DNA of 64,000 bases from Erythrobacter sp. AP23 (GTDB taxonomy: Bacteria > Pseudomonadota > Alphaproteobacteria > Sphingomonadales > Sphingomonadaceae): positions 124,001 through 188,000 of the forward strand of contig NZ_LNBY01000015.1 of NCBI RefSeq assembly GCF_001542855.1, given 5' to 3'. The translations under genes and the position numbers were made by a program. Each line of letters begins with the position of its first letter. Position 1 is the stretch's first letter. The notes beneath the pieces were generated by a model that saw nothing but the letters and a program-made list of their open reading frames with translations, did no database searches and was not told the origin of the DNA. Shown here one piece after another: positions 1 to 8,301 of this stretch.

Positions 1-2
1 TG

Positions 3-212
3 ATCGCAGAAGTGACCCGCGACCTGTTCCGCCCGGACGACCAGCCCGAACAGAGCTATTCGGAGCGCCAGATCTTCGAAGCGGCTTCGAGCCGGCTCGC
101 CCGCGAACTTGCGGCGATGGAGAAGACCGACGAGCCGACCGCGCTGGAAAAGATCCTCGATGTGCTGCGCGAACACGCGCCGCAATATTACGAGAACACC
201 GAGGACGCGTAA
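3..212 (+). CDS. C-terminal fragment of an unrecognised protein
   Basis: The frame is open from the left edge of the window to a TAA at 210-212, so the gene starts outside. A GTG at position 12 is in frame but need not be the start. The visible 69 residues are charged and probably helical (key stretch RQIFEAASSRLARELAAMEK) and end in an acidic tail. No domain is recognised. A strong terminator follows directly, so this is the last gene of its transcription unit. Confidence 0.6.
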   Translation: MAEVTRDLFRPDDQPEQSYSERQIFEAASSRLARELAAMEKTDEPTALEKILDVLREHAPQYYENTEDA

Positions 213-239
213 GCGCTTCGCGTTTCCCGAGACACGGGA

Positions 240-267
240 GGGGGTGCCGCAAGGCGCCCCCTTTTTT
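240..267 (+). terminator. Rho-independent terminator after the first gene
   Basis: A nine-base-pair stem (240-248 with 253-261, one G-T wobble) closes a GCAA loop and is followed by six T residues at 262-267. It lies 28 bases after the stop of the partial gene and ends that unit. Confidence 0.9.
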
Positions 268-371
268 GTGCATGCCGGCGATTCCATGAAACGATTACAC
301 TTGTCGACGAACGCGCTCGACTTGTGCTCGGCATGGTGGGAAGCATGCGTCCATCAATCGGGAGAACCGCC

Positions 372-1109
372 ATGTTTCGTATCCTTGCCGCCTGCTCGCT
401 CGGCCTCGCCGCCGCAACCGCAATGCCCGCCATCCACGCCCATCCGCAAGAGGAATGGCGGTCCTCCCTCGACGATGGCGAGCGTATCTCCGCATCCTGG
501 GCCGCAACGGGTCGCTTCGAGCAGGTCACGCTGGCCAGCCGCGACAATGTCGCGATCACCCGCGGCGATCGCTGGCGCGTGAGGGCCAGCGGCAGTCCCG
601 ACGTGCTCGCCGAACTGCGCTTCAAGATCAAGGACGAGCAATTGGTCATCGGTCGCCGCTGGCGCGAGGACCCGGTCGATGGCATCGCAACCATCCAGGT
701 TACGGCCCCCTCGGTCGACGGCGTCACGCTGGCCGGTTCGGGCAATCTGTCGATCGACCGGATGGATGCCAGCGAAGTGGGCGCCACATTGGCCGGTTCG
801 GGTACGATCGATGTCGGTCGCATCGCAACCAGGCAACTGGCCGCGACGGTCGCCGGGACGGGCAATCTGCGGCTTGCCGGTCGCGCCGAGGATGGGGCCA
901 TCACGATCGCCGGAAGCGGGGATATCGACGGCCAGCGGCTGCGCATGGGGCGCGCCACCGTGTCGATCGCCGGTTCGGGCGATGCGCGCTTCAATGCCGA
1001 TGACAGCGTATCGGCGAGCATCGTCGGGAGCGGCGACGCCGTGGTTTCGGGAACGACCGACTGCACGCAGACGCGGATGGGGTCTGGCCGCCTGACCTGT
1101 TCGCGCTGA
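372..1109 (+). CDS. Exported head-GIN domain (DUF2807) protein
   Basis: The 245-residue product has a Sec-type signal peptide (about residues 1-22, hydrophobic core LAACSLGLAAATA, cleavage near IHA). The rest has the repeating pattern of DUF2807/GIN-type beta-helix proteins: short turns of AGSG-like sequence recur (LAGSGNLS, LAGSGTID, VAGTGNLR, IAGSGDID, IAGSGDAR, IVGSGDAV). ATG 372 is chosen over the longer frame opening at 324 because it is preceded by GGGAG and begins the signal peptide. The molecular role of the family is not established; a periplasmic or cell-surface location is inferred. It lies beside a second protein of the same family at 1244-2020, suggesting tandem duplication. Confidence 0.8.
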   Translation: MFRILAACSLGLAAATAMPAIHAHPQEEWRSSLDDGERISASWAATGRFEQVTLASRDNVAITRGDRWRVRASGSPDVLAELRFKIKDEQLVIGRRWREDPVDGIATIQVTAPSVDGVTLAGSGNLSIDRMDASEVGATLAGSGTIDVGRIATRQLAATVAGTGNLRLAGRAEDGAITIAGSGDIDGQRLRMGRATVSIAGSGDARFNADDSVSASIVGSGDAVVSGTTDCTQTRMGSGRLTCSR

Positions 1110-1193
1110 GTCTGGGCGGCGACTATCGCCGGTCGACCCTGGGGGTCCTGCGAGCCTGCCTCCTGCTGCATAGCCTTGATGATCTATGCCTGC

Positions 1194-1212
1194 TGTATTA
1201 TATCAGCAACAC
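1194..1212. promoter_or_regulatory. TGTATTA-type motif, possible operator
   Basis: The 19 bases TGTATTATATCAGCAACAC lie 31 bases upstream of the GIN lipoprotein gene. A second copy, identical at 16 of 19 positions, lies at 33727-33745 in another promoter region, and the first ten bases resemble the start of a third site at 37901. The position fits a promoter or operator overlapping it. The cognate regulator is unknown; a GntR-type protein is only a guess. Confidence 0.35.
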
Positions 1213-1243
1213 GGACTGCCGCAGCTAGAGGAATACCATCGCG

Positions 1244-2020
1244 ATGATCCACCGACTTCTCAAGGGGCTCGCCCCCATTGCCGCCCTTGCCGGCGCCGCG
1301 CTCGTTGCCGGGTGCGACGGAATGAACATCCAGATAGGCGACAGTGAAGGCGTGCCTCTGTCCGAGCTCGACATGACCGGTGCCTCGCCGACGAAACTGG
1401 TCCTGGCCGGCCCCGACAAGGTCATCGTGACGGAAGGCTCCGATCTCGATATCGCCGTCTCGGGCGATGACGACGCAGTCGATGCGCTGCGCTTCTCGCT
1501 CGACGACGAGACACTTGGCATCAGCCGCGAAAAGAACAGCTGGAAGGACCGCGGCACCGCGACAGTGCGCGTGACGATGCCTAGCTTGCGCGCAATCGTT
1601 CTGGCCGGATCGGGCGATATCGAAGCACCGTCGATGACCGGCCGGGCGGATGTGACCATTGCCGGGTCGGGAACGGCGGCAGTATCCGCGTTCGATGCCG
1701 AATCGCTCGATCTCACGATCGCCGGTTCGGGCGATTTCTCGGCCGGCGGCAAGGTCGAAACGCTCGACTTGACCATCGCCGGATCGGGCAAGGCAGAAAT
1801 GCCCGACCTCGCCGTCGGCGACGCCGATATCTCGGTGGCCGGATCGGGCGATGCGGAGTTCGCCTCCGACGGCCGCGTCGAGGCCAGCATCATGGGTTCG
1901 GGCACGATCACCGTAAACGGTCGCGCGAACTGCACCGTCAATTCGATGGGATCGGGCACGCTCAATTGCCGCGAAGTCAGGGCGGCGACACCGGCGACCC
2001 CCGAGGCTCCCGAAGCCTGA
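1244..2020 (+). CDS. GIN domain (DUF2807) lipoprotein
   Basis: The 258-residue product starts with a lipoprotein signal peptide (hydrophobic run LAPIAALAGAALVAGC, lipobox VAGC, Cys about residue 24). This is followed by a DUF2807/GIN beta-helix with repeated IAGSG/VAGSG turns (LAGSGDIE, IAGSGTAA, IAGSGDFS, IAGSGKAE, VAGSGDAE, IMGSGTIT). It is a clear paralogue of the protein at 372-1109 but is membrane anchored rather than soluble. The end of the GIN domain resembles its neighbour: both have a Cys pair near the C-terminus (NCTVNSMGSGTLNC here). This copy adds a short Ala/Pro/Glu tail. A repeated 19-base motif sits just upstream. Function is unknown. Confidence 0.8.
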   Translation: MIHRLLKGLAPIAALAGAALVAGCDGMNIQIGDSEGVPLSELDMTGASPTKLVLAGPDKVIVTEGSDLDIAVSGDDDAVDALRFSLDDETLGISREKNSWKDRGTATVRVTMPSLRAIVLAGSGDIEAPSMTGRADVTIAGSGTAAVSAFDAESLDLTIAGSGDFSAGGKVETLDLTIAGSGKAEMPDLAVGDADISVAGSGDAEFASDGRVEASIMGSGTITVNGRANCTVNSMGSGTLNCREVRAATPATPEAPEA

Positions 2021-2074
2021 ATTCATCGACGTTTCACACAAACTGGGCTAGGCGGCGCAGCGAAAGGATCCCGC

Positions 2075-2404
2075 ATGCGTCGCCTAGCCATTTTCGTTCT
2101 CCTTCCCGCAGCCGTGATGTTGCCCGGCTGCCTTGCCAAGACGGTGGTCGACGTCGCCACGGCACCCGTAAAGGTCGTCGGCAAGGGCGTGGACCTCGCC
2201 ACTACCAGCCAGTCCGAAGCCGACGAGAAGCGAGGTCGCGAAATCCGGCGGCGCGAGGCGCGGCTGGCGAAGCTCGAGCGCGATTATGAAAAGCAGCTCG
2301 ACCGGTGCGAGGACGGCAATCGCCGCGCCTGCGACGAGGCACGCGACACCTATGCCGAGATGCAGCAGATCATTCCGTCGATACCGGTAGAGCCCGAAGA
2401 CTAA
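2075..2404 (+). CDS. Small lipoprotein with coiled-coil segment
   Basis: The product has 109 residues with a lipoprotein signal (lipobox LPGC, Cys at residue 19). A charged segment rich in Glu/Arg/Lys, about residues 50-80, is likely to form a helix or coiled coil (EIRRREARLAKLERDYEKQL). Two further Cys residues bracket GNRRAC. No family is recognised. It follows the GIN lipoprotein gene by 54 bases and may be co-transcribed. Its 3' end overlaps that of the convergent sua5-type gene by 4 bases. Confidence 0.7.
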   Translation: MRRLAIFVLLPAAVMLPGCLAKTVVDVATAPVKVVGKGVDLATTSQSEADEKRGREIRRREARLAKLERDYEKQLDRCEDGNRRACDEARDTYAEMQQIIPSIPVEPED

Positions 2405-3330
2405 TCGGCAGGCGTCGCGGCGCGACGCAGGCGGTCGTTGATCGCGATGCCGATACCCCGTTCCGGAATCGGCGCAATCGCGATGCGCGGCTTGTCCGAC
2501 CGCGCCCCTTCGTGGAGGCAGGCGTATAGGCGCGCCGCGGCTTCGGCGAGATCGCCGCGCGCCGACAGCGTGCAGTCCCCCTGCACTGAGCCGAACCCGA
2601 TCATGAAGTCGTCTGGCGCAACTTGCGTCGCGTCGAGGCGCACCGGCTTGCCCGGGGCGTAATGGCTGGCCAGCTGGCCGGGCGCTTCGATCCGCTCGCC
2701 GCTGCTTCCACCCGCTTCGAGCGCAATCGGCCCCGGCCGCAGCACTTCGACCGATCCATCGGCGCGCACCGCAGCAATCGTCGATTCGAGCCCCCGTTCA
2801 CACTCCCCGCCATCGAGCACGGCATCGATCCGCCCGTCGAGCGAAGCCAGCACATGGGCGGGCGAGGTCGGGCTGATAAAGCCGCTGCGATTAGCGGAAG
2901 GCGCGGCGATCGGCAGGCCGGTGCTTTCGAGCAGCAAACGCATCGCCGGGTGCGATGGCATCCGCAGCGCCAGCGTGTCGAGCCCCGCGGTCACGGCAGC
3001 CGACAACCCGGCATTGCGCCGGCGCGGCAGCACGAGCGTCAGCGGACCGGGCCAGTACCGGGCAGCCAGTTGCTCGGCTTCGGGCGAGATCTCGGCCAGG
3101 CTACGCGCCTGCTCGAGCGAGGCGACATGCACAATGAGCGGATTGAAGCTCGGGCGGCCCTTTGCCCGATAGATTCGCGCCACCGCCGCATCGCTATCGG
3201 CGCGGGCGGCAAGGCCGTAGACCGTTTCGGTCGGCACGGCCACAAGGCCGTCGTCGCGCAGGATCTGCGCGGCGCGGGCGATGCCACCTTCATCGACGTC
3301 GAGCGTTTCCGTAGCGTATTTGCCGCTCAT
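2401..3330 (-). CDS. L-threonylcarbamoyladenylate synthase, Sua5 type
   Basis: The enzyme makes threonylcarbamoyl-AMP from threonine, bicarbonate and ATP, the first step of t6A modification of ANN-decoding tRNAs. The YrdC domain occupies about residues 14-200 and shows the family motifs KGRPSFNPLIVHV, LALRMPSHP and APSANRSG. About 100 further residues make the C-terminal Sua5 domain, so at 309 residues this is the long Sua5 form rather than the short TsaC form. ATG 3330 is the first in-frame start. It is divergent from the acyl-CoA dehydrogenase gene with a 46-base gap. Cytoplasmic and presumably essential. Confidence 0.9.
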   Translation of the reverse strand: MSGKYATETLDVDEGGIARAAQILRDDGLVAVPTETVYGLAARADSDAAVARIYRAKGRPSFNPLIVHVASLEQARSLAEISPEAEQLAARYWPGPLTLVLPRRRNAGLSAAVTAGLDTLALRMPSHPAMRLLLESTGLPIAAPSANRSGFISPTSPAHVLASLDGRIDAVLDGGECERGLESTIAAVRADGSVEVLRPGPIALEAGGSSGERIEAPGQLASHYAPGKPVRLDATQVAPDDFMIGFGSVQGDCTLSARGDLAEAAARLYACLHEGARSDKPRIAIAPIPERGIGIAINDRLRRAATPAD

Positions 3331-3376
3331 GCCCGCGCGCTATATCTGGGGGCGCACAAAGCCAAGAGGAATAGAC

Positions 3377-5116
3377 GTGACCTACACCCCCGCCACTCAG
3401 GACCAGCTGCTCGCCATCCGCGTCAACGCCGGGATCGAGGAACTGGCGAGAAGCGAGAAATTCGCCGCCGCCGAACCCGACATGGTCGAGGCGATCGTTG
3501 GCGGAATCGGCGAATTCGCCGCAGGTGAATGGGCACCGCTCAACCGCGTCGGCGATCTCGAAGGAGCAAAGCTGAAAAATGGCTTGGTGCGTCTGCCGGA
3601 CGGATTTGCGGAAGCTTACGCCCATTATGTCGAGCAGGGCTGGAATGCGATCTCCGGCCCGGTCGAATTCGGCGGCCAGGGCCTGCCCTTCACGCTCTCG
3701 TGCAATGTACTCGAAAACCTCGGCACCGCGAACATGGCCTTCAACCTGTTGCCGATGCTGAGTGTCGGGGCGATCGAGTCGCTCGAACACCACGGCTCGA
3801 GGGAGCTGCAGGAGAAATACCTTCCCAAACTGGTCAGCGGCGAATGGTCGGGGACGATGAACCTGACCGAACCGCAGGCCGGATCGGACGTCGGCGCGCT
3901 GCGCACCACGGCAGAGCCGATCGCCGAGGGCGAGCACGCGGGCAAGTACCGCATCAAGGGCCAGAAGATCTACATCACCTGGGGCGAGCACGAGCTGTCG
4001 AAGAACATCATTCACCTCGTTCTCGCGCGGCTCCCCGACGCGCCCGAGGGCAGTCGCGGAATATCGCTCTTCATCGTACCCAAATATCACGTGAAGGAAG
4101 ATGGCTCCCCCGGCCCGCGCAACGACTTGCGCTGCGTCAGCATCGAGCACAAGCTCGGCATCAATGCCTCGCCGACCTGCGTGATGAGTTATGGCGACAA
4201 TGACGATTGCATCGGCGAACTGGTCGGAGCAGAAAACCGCGGCCTGATGGCAATGTTCACCATGATGAACAATGCGCGCATCAACGTCGGCAATCAGGGC
4301 GTCCAGATTGGCGAACGCGCGACGCAGCAGGCGCAGCTTTATGCCAGGGATCGCATCCAGTCGGCACGCGCGGGCTCGCCGGACAAGGCGCCGGTCGCGA
4401 TCCTCGAGCATCCCGACGTGCGCCGCATGCTGCTGCGCATGCGTGCCCTCACCGAAGGCGCGCGGGCGCTGCTCTACTACACCGCCGGCCAGGTCGATCG
4501 CGGCACCTTGGGCGATGCCGCGGCACGCGCGCGCGGCGAAGTGCTCACCCCTCTGATCAAGGCCTGGGGCACCGATATCGGGATCGAAGTCGCCAGCCTG
4601 GGCGTGCAGGTCCATGGCGGCATGGGCTTCGTCGAGGAAACCGGCGCGGCGCAGCACTGGCGCGATTCGCGCATCGCCCCGATCTATGAAGGCACCAATG
4701 GCATCCAGGCCGCCGACCTCGTCACACGCAAGCTCGGGCTCGATGGCGGCGAGGCGCTGAGCGCGCTGATCGCCGATATCGCGCGCGACGCCGGTGAACA
4801 CCCCACGCTCGCCGCACTTGTCGCCGATTGCCAAGCGGTGGCCAACTGGATGCGTGAGGAGGCGAGCCTCGACGATCGCCTCGCCGGATCGGTGCCGTTC
4901 TGCACGATGCTCGCTGTCTCGGTCGCCGGATGGCAGTTGCTGCGCCAATTGCGCGCGATCGAGGCGGGCGACGCGCCCGGCCTTGCGGCAAGCAAGTCGG
5001 CCAGCGCGCGCTTCTTCCTCGACCGGATCGTTCCCGAAGCCTCGGGGCTGAAGGCTGCGGCCACGGCCGGGGCCGAACCGCTCTACGCGCTCTCGGCCGA
5101 CCAGCTGGTCGGATAG
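3377..5116 (+). CDS. Acyl-CoA dehydrogenase (DmdC/FadE-like long form)
   Basis: FAD-dependent dehydrogenase that introduces a 2,3-double bond into an acyl-CoA. The 579-residue protein has the acyl-CoA dehydrogenase N-terminal, middle (MNLTEPQAGSDVGALRT) and C-terminal helical domains. It carries the conserved segment IYEGTNGIQAADLVTRKLG, whose Glu corresponds to the catalytic base of this class. An extra C-terminal helical region of about 120 residues is typical of the long DmdC/AcdA-like subgroup, so the substrate could be a fatty acyl-CoA or methylmercaptopropionyl-CoA; the sequence does not decide. GTG 3377 is preferred because AAGAGGA precedes it; the open frame further upstream overlaps the divergent sua5-type gene. 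Confidence 0.88.
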   Translation: MTYTPATQDQLLAIRVNAGIEELARSEKFAAAEPDMVEAIVGGIGEFAAGEWAPLNRVGDLEGAKLKNGLVRLPDGFAEAYAHYVEQGWNAISGPVEFGGQGLPFTLSCNVLENLGTANMAFNLLPMLSVGAIESLEHHGSRELQEKYLPKLVSGEWSGTMNLTEPQAGSDVGALRTTAEPIAEGEHAGKYRIKGQKIYITWGEHELSKNIIHLVLARLPDAPEGSRGISLFIVPKYHVKEDGSPGPRNDLRCVSIEHKLGINASPTCVMSYGDNDDCIGELVGAENRGLMAMFTMMNNARINVGNQGVQIGERATQQAQLYARDRIQSARAGSPDKAPVAILEHPDVRRMLLRMRALTEGARALLYYTAGQVDRGTLGDAAARARGEVLTPLIKAWGTDIGIEVASLGVQVHGGMGFVEETGAAQHWRDSRIAPIYEGTNGIQAADLVTRKLGLDGGEALSALIADIARDAGEHPTLAALVADCQAVANWMREEASLDDRLAGSVPFCTMLAVSVAGWQLLRQLRAIEAGDAPGLAASKSASARFFLDRIVPEASGLKAAATAGAEPLYALSADQLVG

Positions 5117-5117
5117 G

Positions 5118-6578
5118 CTATTCGGCGGTTACGCGACGCGCGTAATCGTCTTCTCCGAAAGTCGCTTCCTGCCCGCGAAGCTCGCGCCGGGCGGGAAGCC
5201 GGTTGCCGGTCACTCTGTCGATCCCGGCCTGCGCCTCTGCGTCGGGGGCAACCACGCGCCAGATGATCCCGGCGGTGTCGTCGGAGACCAGCAAGGACCC
5301 GTCGCCCGCCCATTCGACCCAGGTCGGGCGTCCGCGCGTCGTGCCGTCGTCCTTGAGGAAGCCGGTCAGTACGGGCAGCGGCTTGCCAGTCGGATTGCCG
5401 CGCTCGTCGAAGGCGACATAGACCACGTCGTAGCCCGACGGCGGCTTGCGATTCCATGAGCCGTGCTGTGCGATGAAGGCGCCGCTGGAGAAGCGCTCGC
5501 CCATCCTGGCACCTTCGCGGCTGAACACCAGGCCGAGCGCGGCGACATGCGGGCCGAGCGCATATTCGGGCGTGCGGACATAGTTGATGAATTGCGGGAT
5601 CGGATACTCCACCCGACGGTCGAAATTGTCGCCGAAATAGACCCAGGGCCAGCCGTAATGCGCGCCGACTGGGACATTGGTGAGGTAATCGGGCACGAGG
5701 TCCGAGCCGAGCATGTCGCGCTCGTTCACCGTCGTCCACAGCTCGCCCGACCAGGGGCTGAAATCCATGCCGTTGGCATTGCGCAAACCCGCGCCGAAAA
5801 CCCGCTGGCGACCGCTTTGGAGATCGATCTCCCAGATGAGCGCCCGCCCCTCCTCGATCTCCATACCGTCTTCGCCGATGTTCGATTTCGAACCCACGGC
5901 GGCATAGAGCCGGTCGCCATCGGGTTGCAGCGCCAGATTGCGCATCCAGTGGCCTGTGCCGTGAGCGAGATCGGCGATCTTGCGCCCCTCGCCGCTCAGC
6001 TCGGTGGAACCGAGCTCGTAATCGAAGGCCAGCACTTCGTCGTGATTGGCGATATAAAGCGTGTCGTCGCCCCAGGCGATGCCCGAGGGCGAATCGAGAT
6101 CGTCGCGGAGCACGAAGCGGCCCTCCGCGATCCCGTCGCCATCCGCATCGCGCAGCAGCACTATCTGGTTGGCGCTGTCACCGCCTGCGCCCGCCTTGCG
6201 GAACAGGAAGCCGGCGACGAGATCGCGCAGCCAGTTGCTCTCGCCGGTCTGGATCTTGGGCGATTGGGTCAGCGCGACGAGGATATCGCCATTGGGCAGC
6301 GCCTGCAGTGTGCGCGGATGGTCGAGCCCCTCGGCGAAGCGATTCACGGCAAGCCCTTCTGCCGCAACCGGCACCTCGCCTTCGGCCCAGCCGACCGGTT
6401 CGGCGATCGCGACAGTCGGGAAGCTTTCCTCGGCGGGTTCGTCGAGCGTCGGGTCGGTCCCGACCGTTTCCTCGAAGGCGACATCGGCGGTATCGCCGCG
6501 GGTGAGGAAATAGCCAGCGACGAGGACCACCAGCAGGATGACGAGGAGCGCGGTGCCCAGCTTCTTGAGAATACCCAT
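5118..6578 (-). CDS. PQQ-type sorbosone dehydrogenase-like beta-propeller
   Basis: The 486-residue protein has one N-terminal membrane segment (LLVILLVVLVAGYFL), so it is probably anchored to the inner membrane and faces the periplasm. The remainder is a beta-propeller of the glucose/sorbosone dehydrogenase family, with ALPNGDILVALTQSPK, PSGIAWGDDTLYIANHDE, RNLALQPDGDRLYAAVGSK and GAGLRNANGMDFSPWSGELW. Members often oxidise aldoses or related sugars with PQQ, but the substrate here is unknown and some family members have no proven cofactor. ATG 6578 begins the anchor; the frame stays open upstream to 8210 only as an artefact. It converges with the acyl-CoA dehydrogenase gene, with no spacer. 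Confidence 0.82.
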   Translation of the reverse strand: MGILKKLGTALLVILLVVLVAGYFLTRGDTADVAFEETVGTDPTLDEPAEESFPTVAIAEPVGWAEGEVPVAAEGLAVNRFAEGLDHPRTLQALPNGDILVALTQSPKIQTGESNWLRDLVAGFLFRKAGAGGDSANQIVLLRDADGDGIAEGRFVLRDDLDSPSGIAWGDDTLYIANHDEVLAFDYELGSTELSGEGRKIADLAHGTGHWMRNLALQPDGDRLYAAVGSKSNIGEDGMEIEEGRALIWEIDLQSGRQRVFGAGLRNANGMDFSPWSGELWTTVNERDMLGSDLVPDYLTNVPVGAHYGWPWVYFGDNFDRRVEYPIPQFINYVRTPEYALGPHVAALGLVFSREGARMGERFSSGAFIAQHGSWNRKPPSGYDVVYVAFDERGNPTGKPLPVLTGFLKDDGTTRGRPTWVEWAGDGSLLVSDDTAGIIWRVVAPDAEAQAGIDRVTGNRLPARRELRGQEATFGEDDYARRVTAE

Positions 6579-6656
6579 GGGCAGCGGAGATAAGCGAGCC
6601 CGGCCCCGCGAGCAATGGGGCTTGAAGAGCGGCTTGCGCGCGCTACATCGCGCGCC

Positions 6657-7139
6657 ATGTTCGATTTTCGTCCCGAACCCGGCACCCCCAAGCCCGAAGC
6701 CTATCGCCAGCTGCTCGACGCGGCCGAGGCGCTGACGGCGGGCGAGCCCGATGGAGTGGCCAACATGGCCAACATCGCTGCCTTGCTGTGGGACTTCCTG
6801 CCCGAACTCAACTGGTCGGGATTCTACCGCGTAATCGAGGGCGAGCTGGTACTCGGCCCGTTCGTGGGCCGGCCCGCCTGTATAAGGATCCCGATGGGCC
6901 AGGGCGTGTGCGGCGTGGCCGCGAAAGAGGGCACCACGCAGCTGGTTGAGGACGTGCATGCCTTTCCCGGCCATATCGCCTGCGACGCGGTCACCAATTC
7001 CGAATTGGTCGTCCCCATCCTGCGCGACGGCAAGGCGATCGCGGTGATCGATCTCGACAGCCCGGCCAAGGCACGCTTCGACCGCGAAGATGCGGACGGG
7101 ATCGAAGCGCTCGCCCGGATGCTGTCGGACCGGATCTGA
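6657..7139 (+). CDS. msrC: Free methionine-(R)-sulfoxide reductase (GAF domain)
   Basis: Repairs free L-methionine-(R)-S-oxide using thioredoxin. The 160-residue protein is a single GAF domain and carries the three Cys residues typical of fRMsr enzymes, at 75, 85 and 109 (GRPACIRIPM, GQGVCGVAAK, PGHIACD), followed by SELVVPILRDGKAIAVIDLD. Length and spacing match the family. ATG 6657 is chosen over 6615 because homologues begin about 15 residues before the first helix. It is divergent from the sorbosone dehydrogenase-like gene, with 78 bases between them. Confidence 0.88.
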   Translation: MFDFRPEPGTPKPEAYRQLLDAAEALTAGEPDGVANMANIAALLWDFLPELNWSGFYRVIEGELVLGPFVGRPACIRIPMGQGVCGVAAKEGTTQLVEDVHAFPGHIACDAVTNSELVVPILRDGKAIAVIDLDSPAKARFDREDADGIEALARMLSDRI

Positions 7140-7262
7140 GCGTGCCTGCCCCATAGCGGTACATGGCGTGCACCGTTTTTGCGCTCGGCGCGACAGATGC
7201 CTACACTGGTCGGGTAATTGCGCGCCGGCGTTTTGCCGAGTCGCTTGCAGGGAGCCCGTTCC

Positions 7263-8246
7263 ATGATCCTTCGTACCGCCCTCGCGCTGACCGCTTCCAG
7301 CTTTGCCCTCCAGGCGGGCGTTGCCGTGGCCCAGGAAACCATGTCCTATGAAACAGGGCAGTACGAATACGCGCAGCCCAGCCCCGAACTTGACGACGAT
7401 GTCGTCACCGAAACGGCGACCGATGCGACTTCGACGACCGACACGGTAAGCGCGGCACGATCCATCCCGCCGCGCCCGCAAACCCCGGTCTTCGTCAGCA
7501 GTCCGACGATACAGTCGATCGATCCTTCGAATCCGGTCTATTACAGCTCCGAAACGCCGGCGACTCAACCGGCACCGGCCACGCGGACCATCCCGGCCCG
7601 CGCCGCCACGACCCCGGTGCAGACAGTGCAGCCGACCTATATCTACGTCCGGCAGCCGCCCCAGGTGATCTACGCCTATCCGACTCCGGTGGTCTATGCA
7701 CAGCCCCCCGCCGGCGCGGCGCGGGTGATCTATCCCAACGCGCCGACCCAGGCTCCGGTACCTCCCGTGCAGTACGGCTATGGCTATCAGGCGGGATATG
7801 CCGGGGCTCCGGCCTATCTTCCCGCCGGGGCCCAAGTCGTTGCCTTCGACAGAAACGCCTGGCTCGAGGAATGCCGCGCGCGCCTCGACACATATGAGAG
7901 CGACAGCGACCGCGGCGAAGTGATCGGGGCGCTGATCGGCGGCGTTGCGGGCGGCGTGCTCGGCAATCGGATCGCGGGCAGCGGCAACCGGACCGCCGGG
8001 ACGTTGATCGGCGCAGGTGCGGGCGCGCTGGCCGGAATGGCGGCGGGCGATGCGATCGAGGACGGCAACCGTCGGCGGACCGACAGCTACAGCCAGTGCC
8101 AGGCCTATCTCGACGACTACATGCGGAAGGCAACCGCCAGCGCCGGGACGGTACAATACAGCCAACCCGGGCAATATATGCTGGTACCGGTGACGGTGGC
8201 CGTTCCCCAACGCGCCGTCTATCGCGACGGAACGCCCGTCAACTGA
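7263..8246 (+). CDS. Exported glycine-zipper 2TM-type protein
   Basis: The 327-residue product has a signal peptide (about residues 1-24, cleavage near VAVA-QE). A long low-complexity region rich in Pro, Ala, Thr, Gln and Tyr follows (about 25-200, for example YIYVRQPPQVIYAYPTPVVY). A glycine-zipper segment covers about residues 220-265 (GALIGGVAGGVLGNRIAGSG, then TLIGAGAGALAGMAAGDA). Such zippers occur in outer-membrane-associated small proteins of the SlyB/Rickettsia 17-kDa type. ATG 7263 is preferred because it follows AGGGAG and starts the signal peptide. An envelope location is inferred; function is unknown. Confidence 0.75.
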   Translation: MILRTALALTASSFALQAGVAVAQETMSYETGQYEYAQPSPELDDDVVTETATDATSTTDTVSAARSIPPRPQTPVFVSSPTIQSIDPSNPVYYSSETPATQPAPATRTIPARAATTPVQTVQPTYIYVRQPPQVIYAYPTPVVYAQPPAGAARVIYPNAPTQAPVPPVQYGYGYQAGYAGAPAYLPAGAQVVAFDRNAWLEECRARLDTYESDSDRGEVIGALIGGVAGGVLGNRIAGSGNRTAGTLIGAGAGALAGMAAGDAIEDGNRRRTDSYSQCQAYLDDYMRKATASAGTVQYSQPGQYMLVPVTVAVPQRAVYRDGTPVN

Positions 8247-8301
8247 CCTGGCCGAGTGCGGCAGTCATGATCGGTTAGGCCGCCGATGTGGCCAGCCCGT
8301 G

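Noticed and set aside
4086..4094. TCACGTGAA in the acyl-CoA dehydrogenase gene, possible parS
   Set aside because: Only the centre matches; the outer arms differ, and the site is a coding sequence with ordinary codons.
6579..8210. Extension of the sorbosone dehydrogenase-like frame to 8210 (1030 codons)
   Set aside because: The extension opposes the fRMsr and glycine-zipper genes and shows no domain; the true start with its membrane anchor is at 6578.
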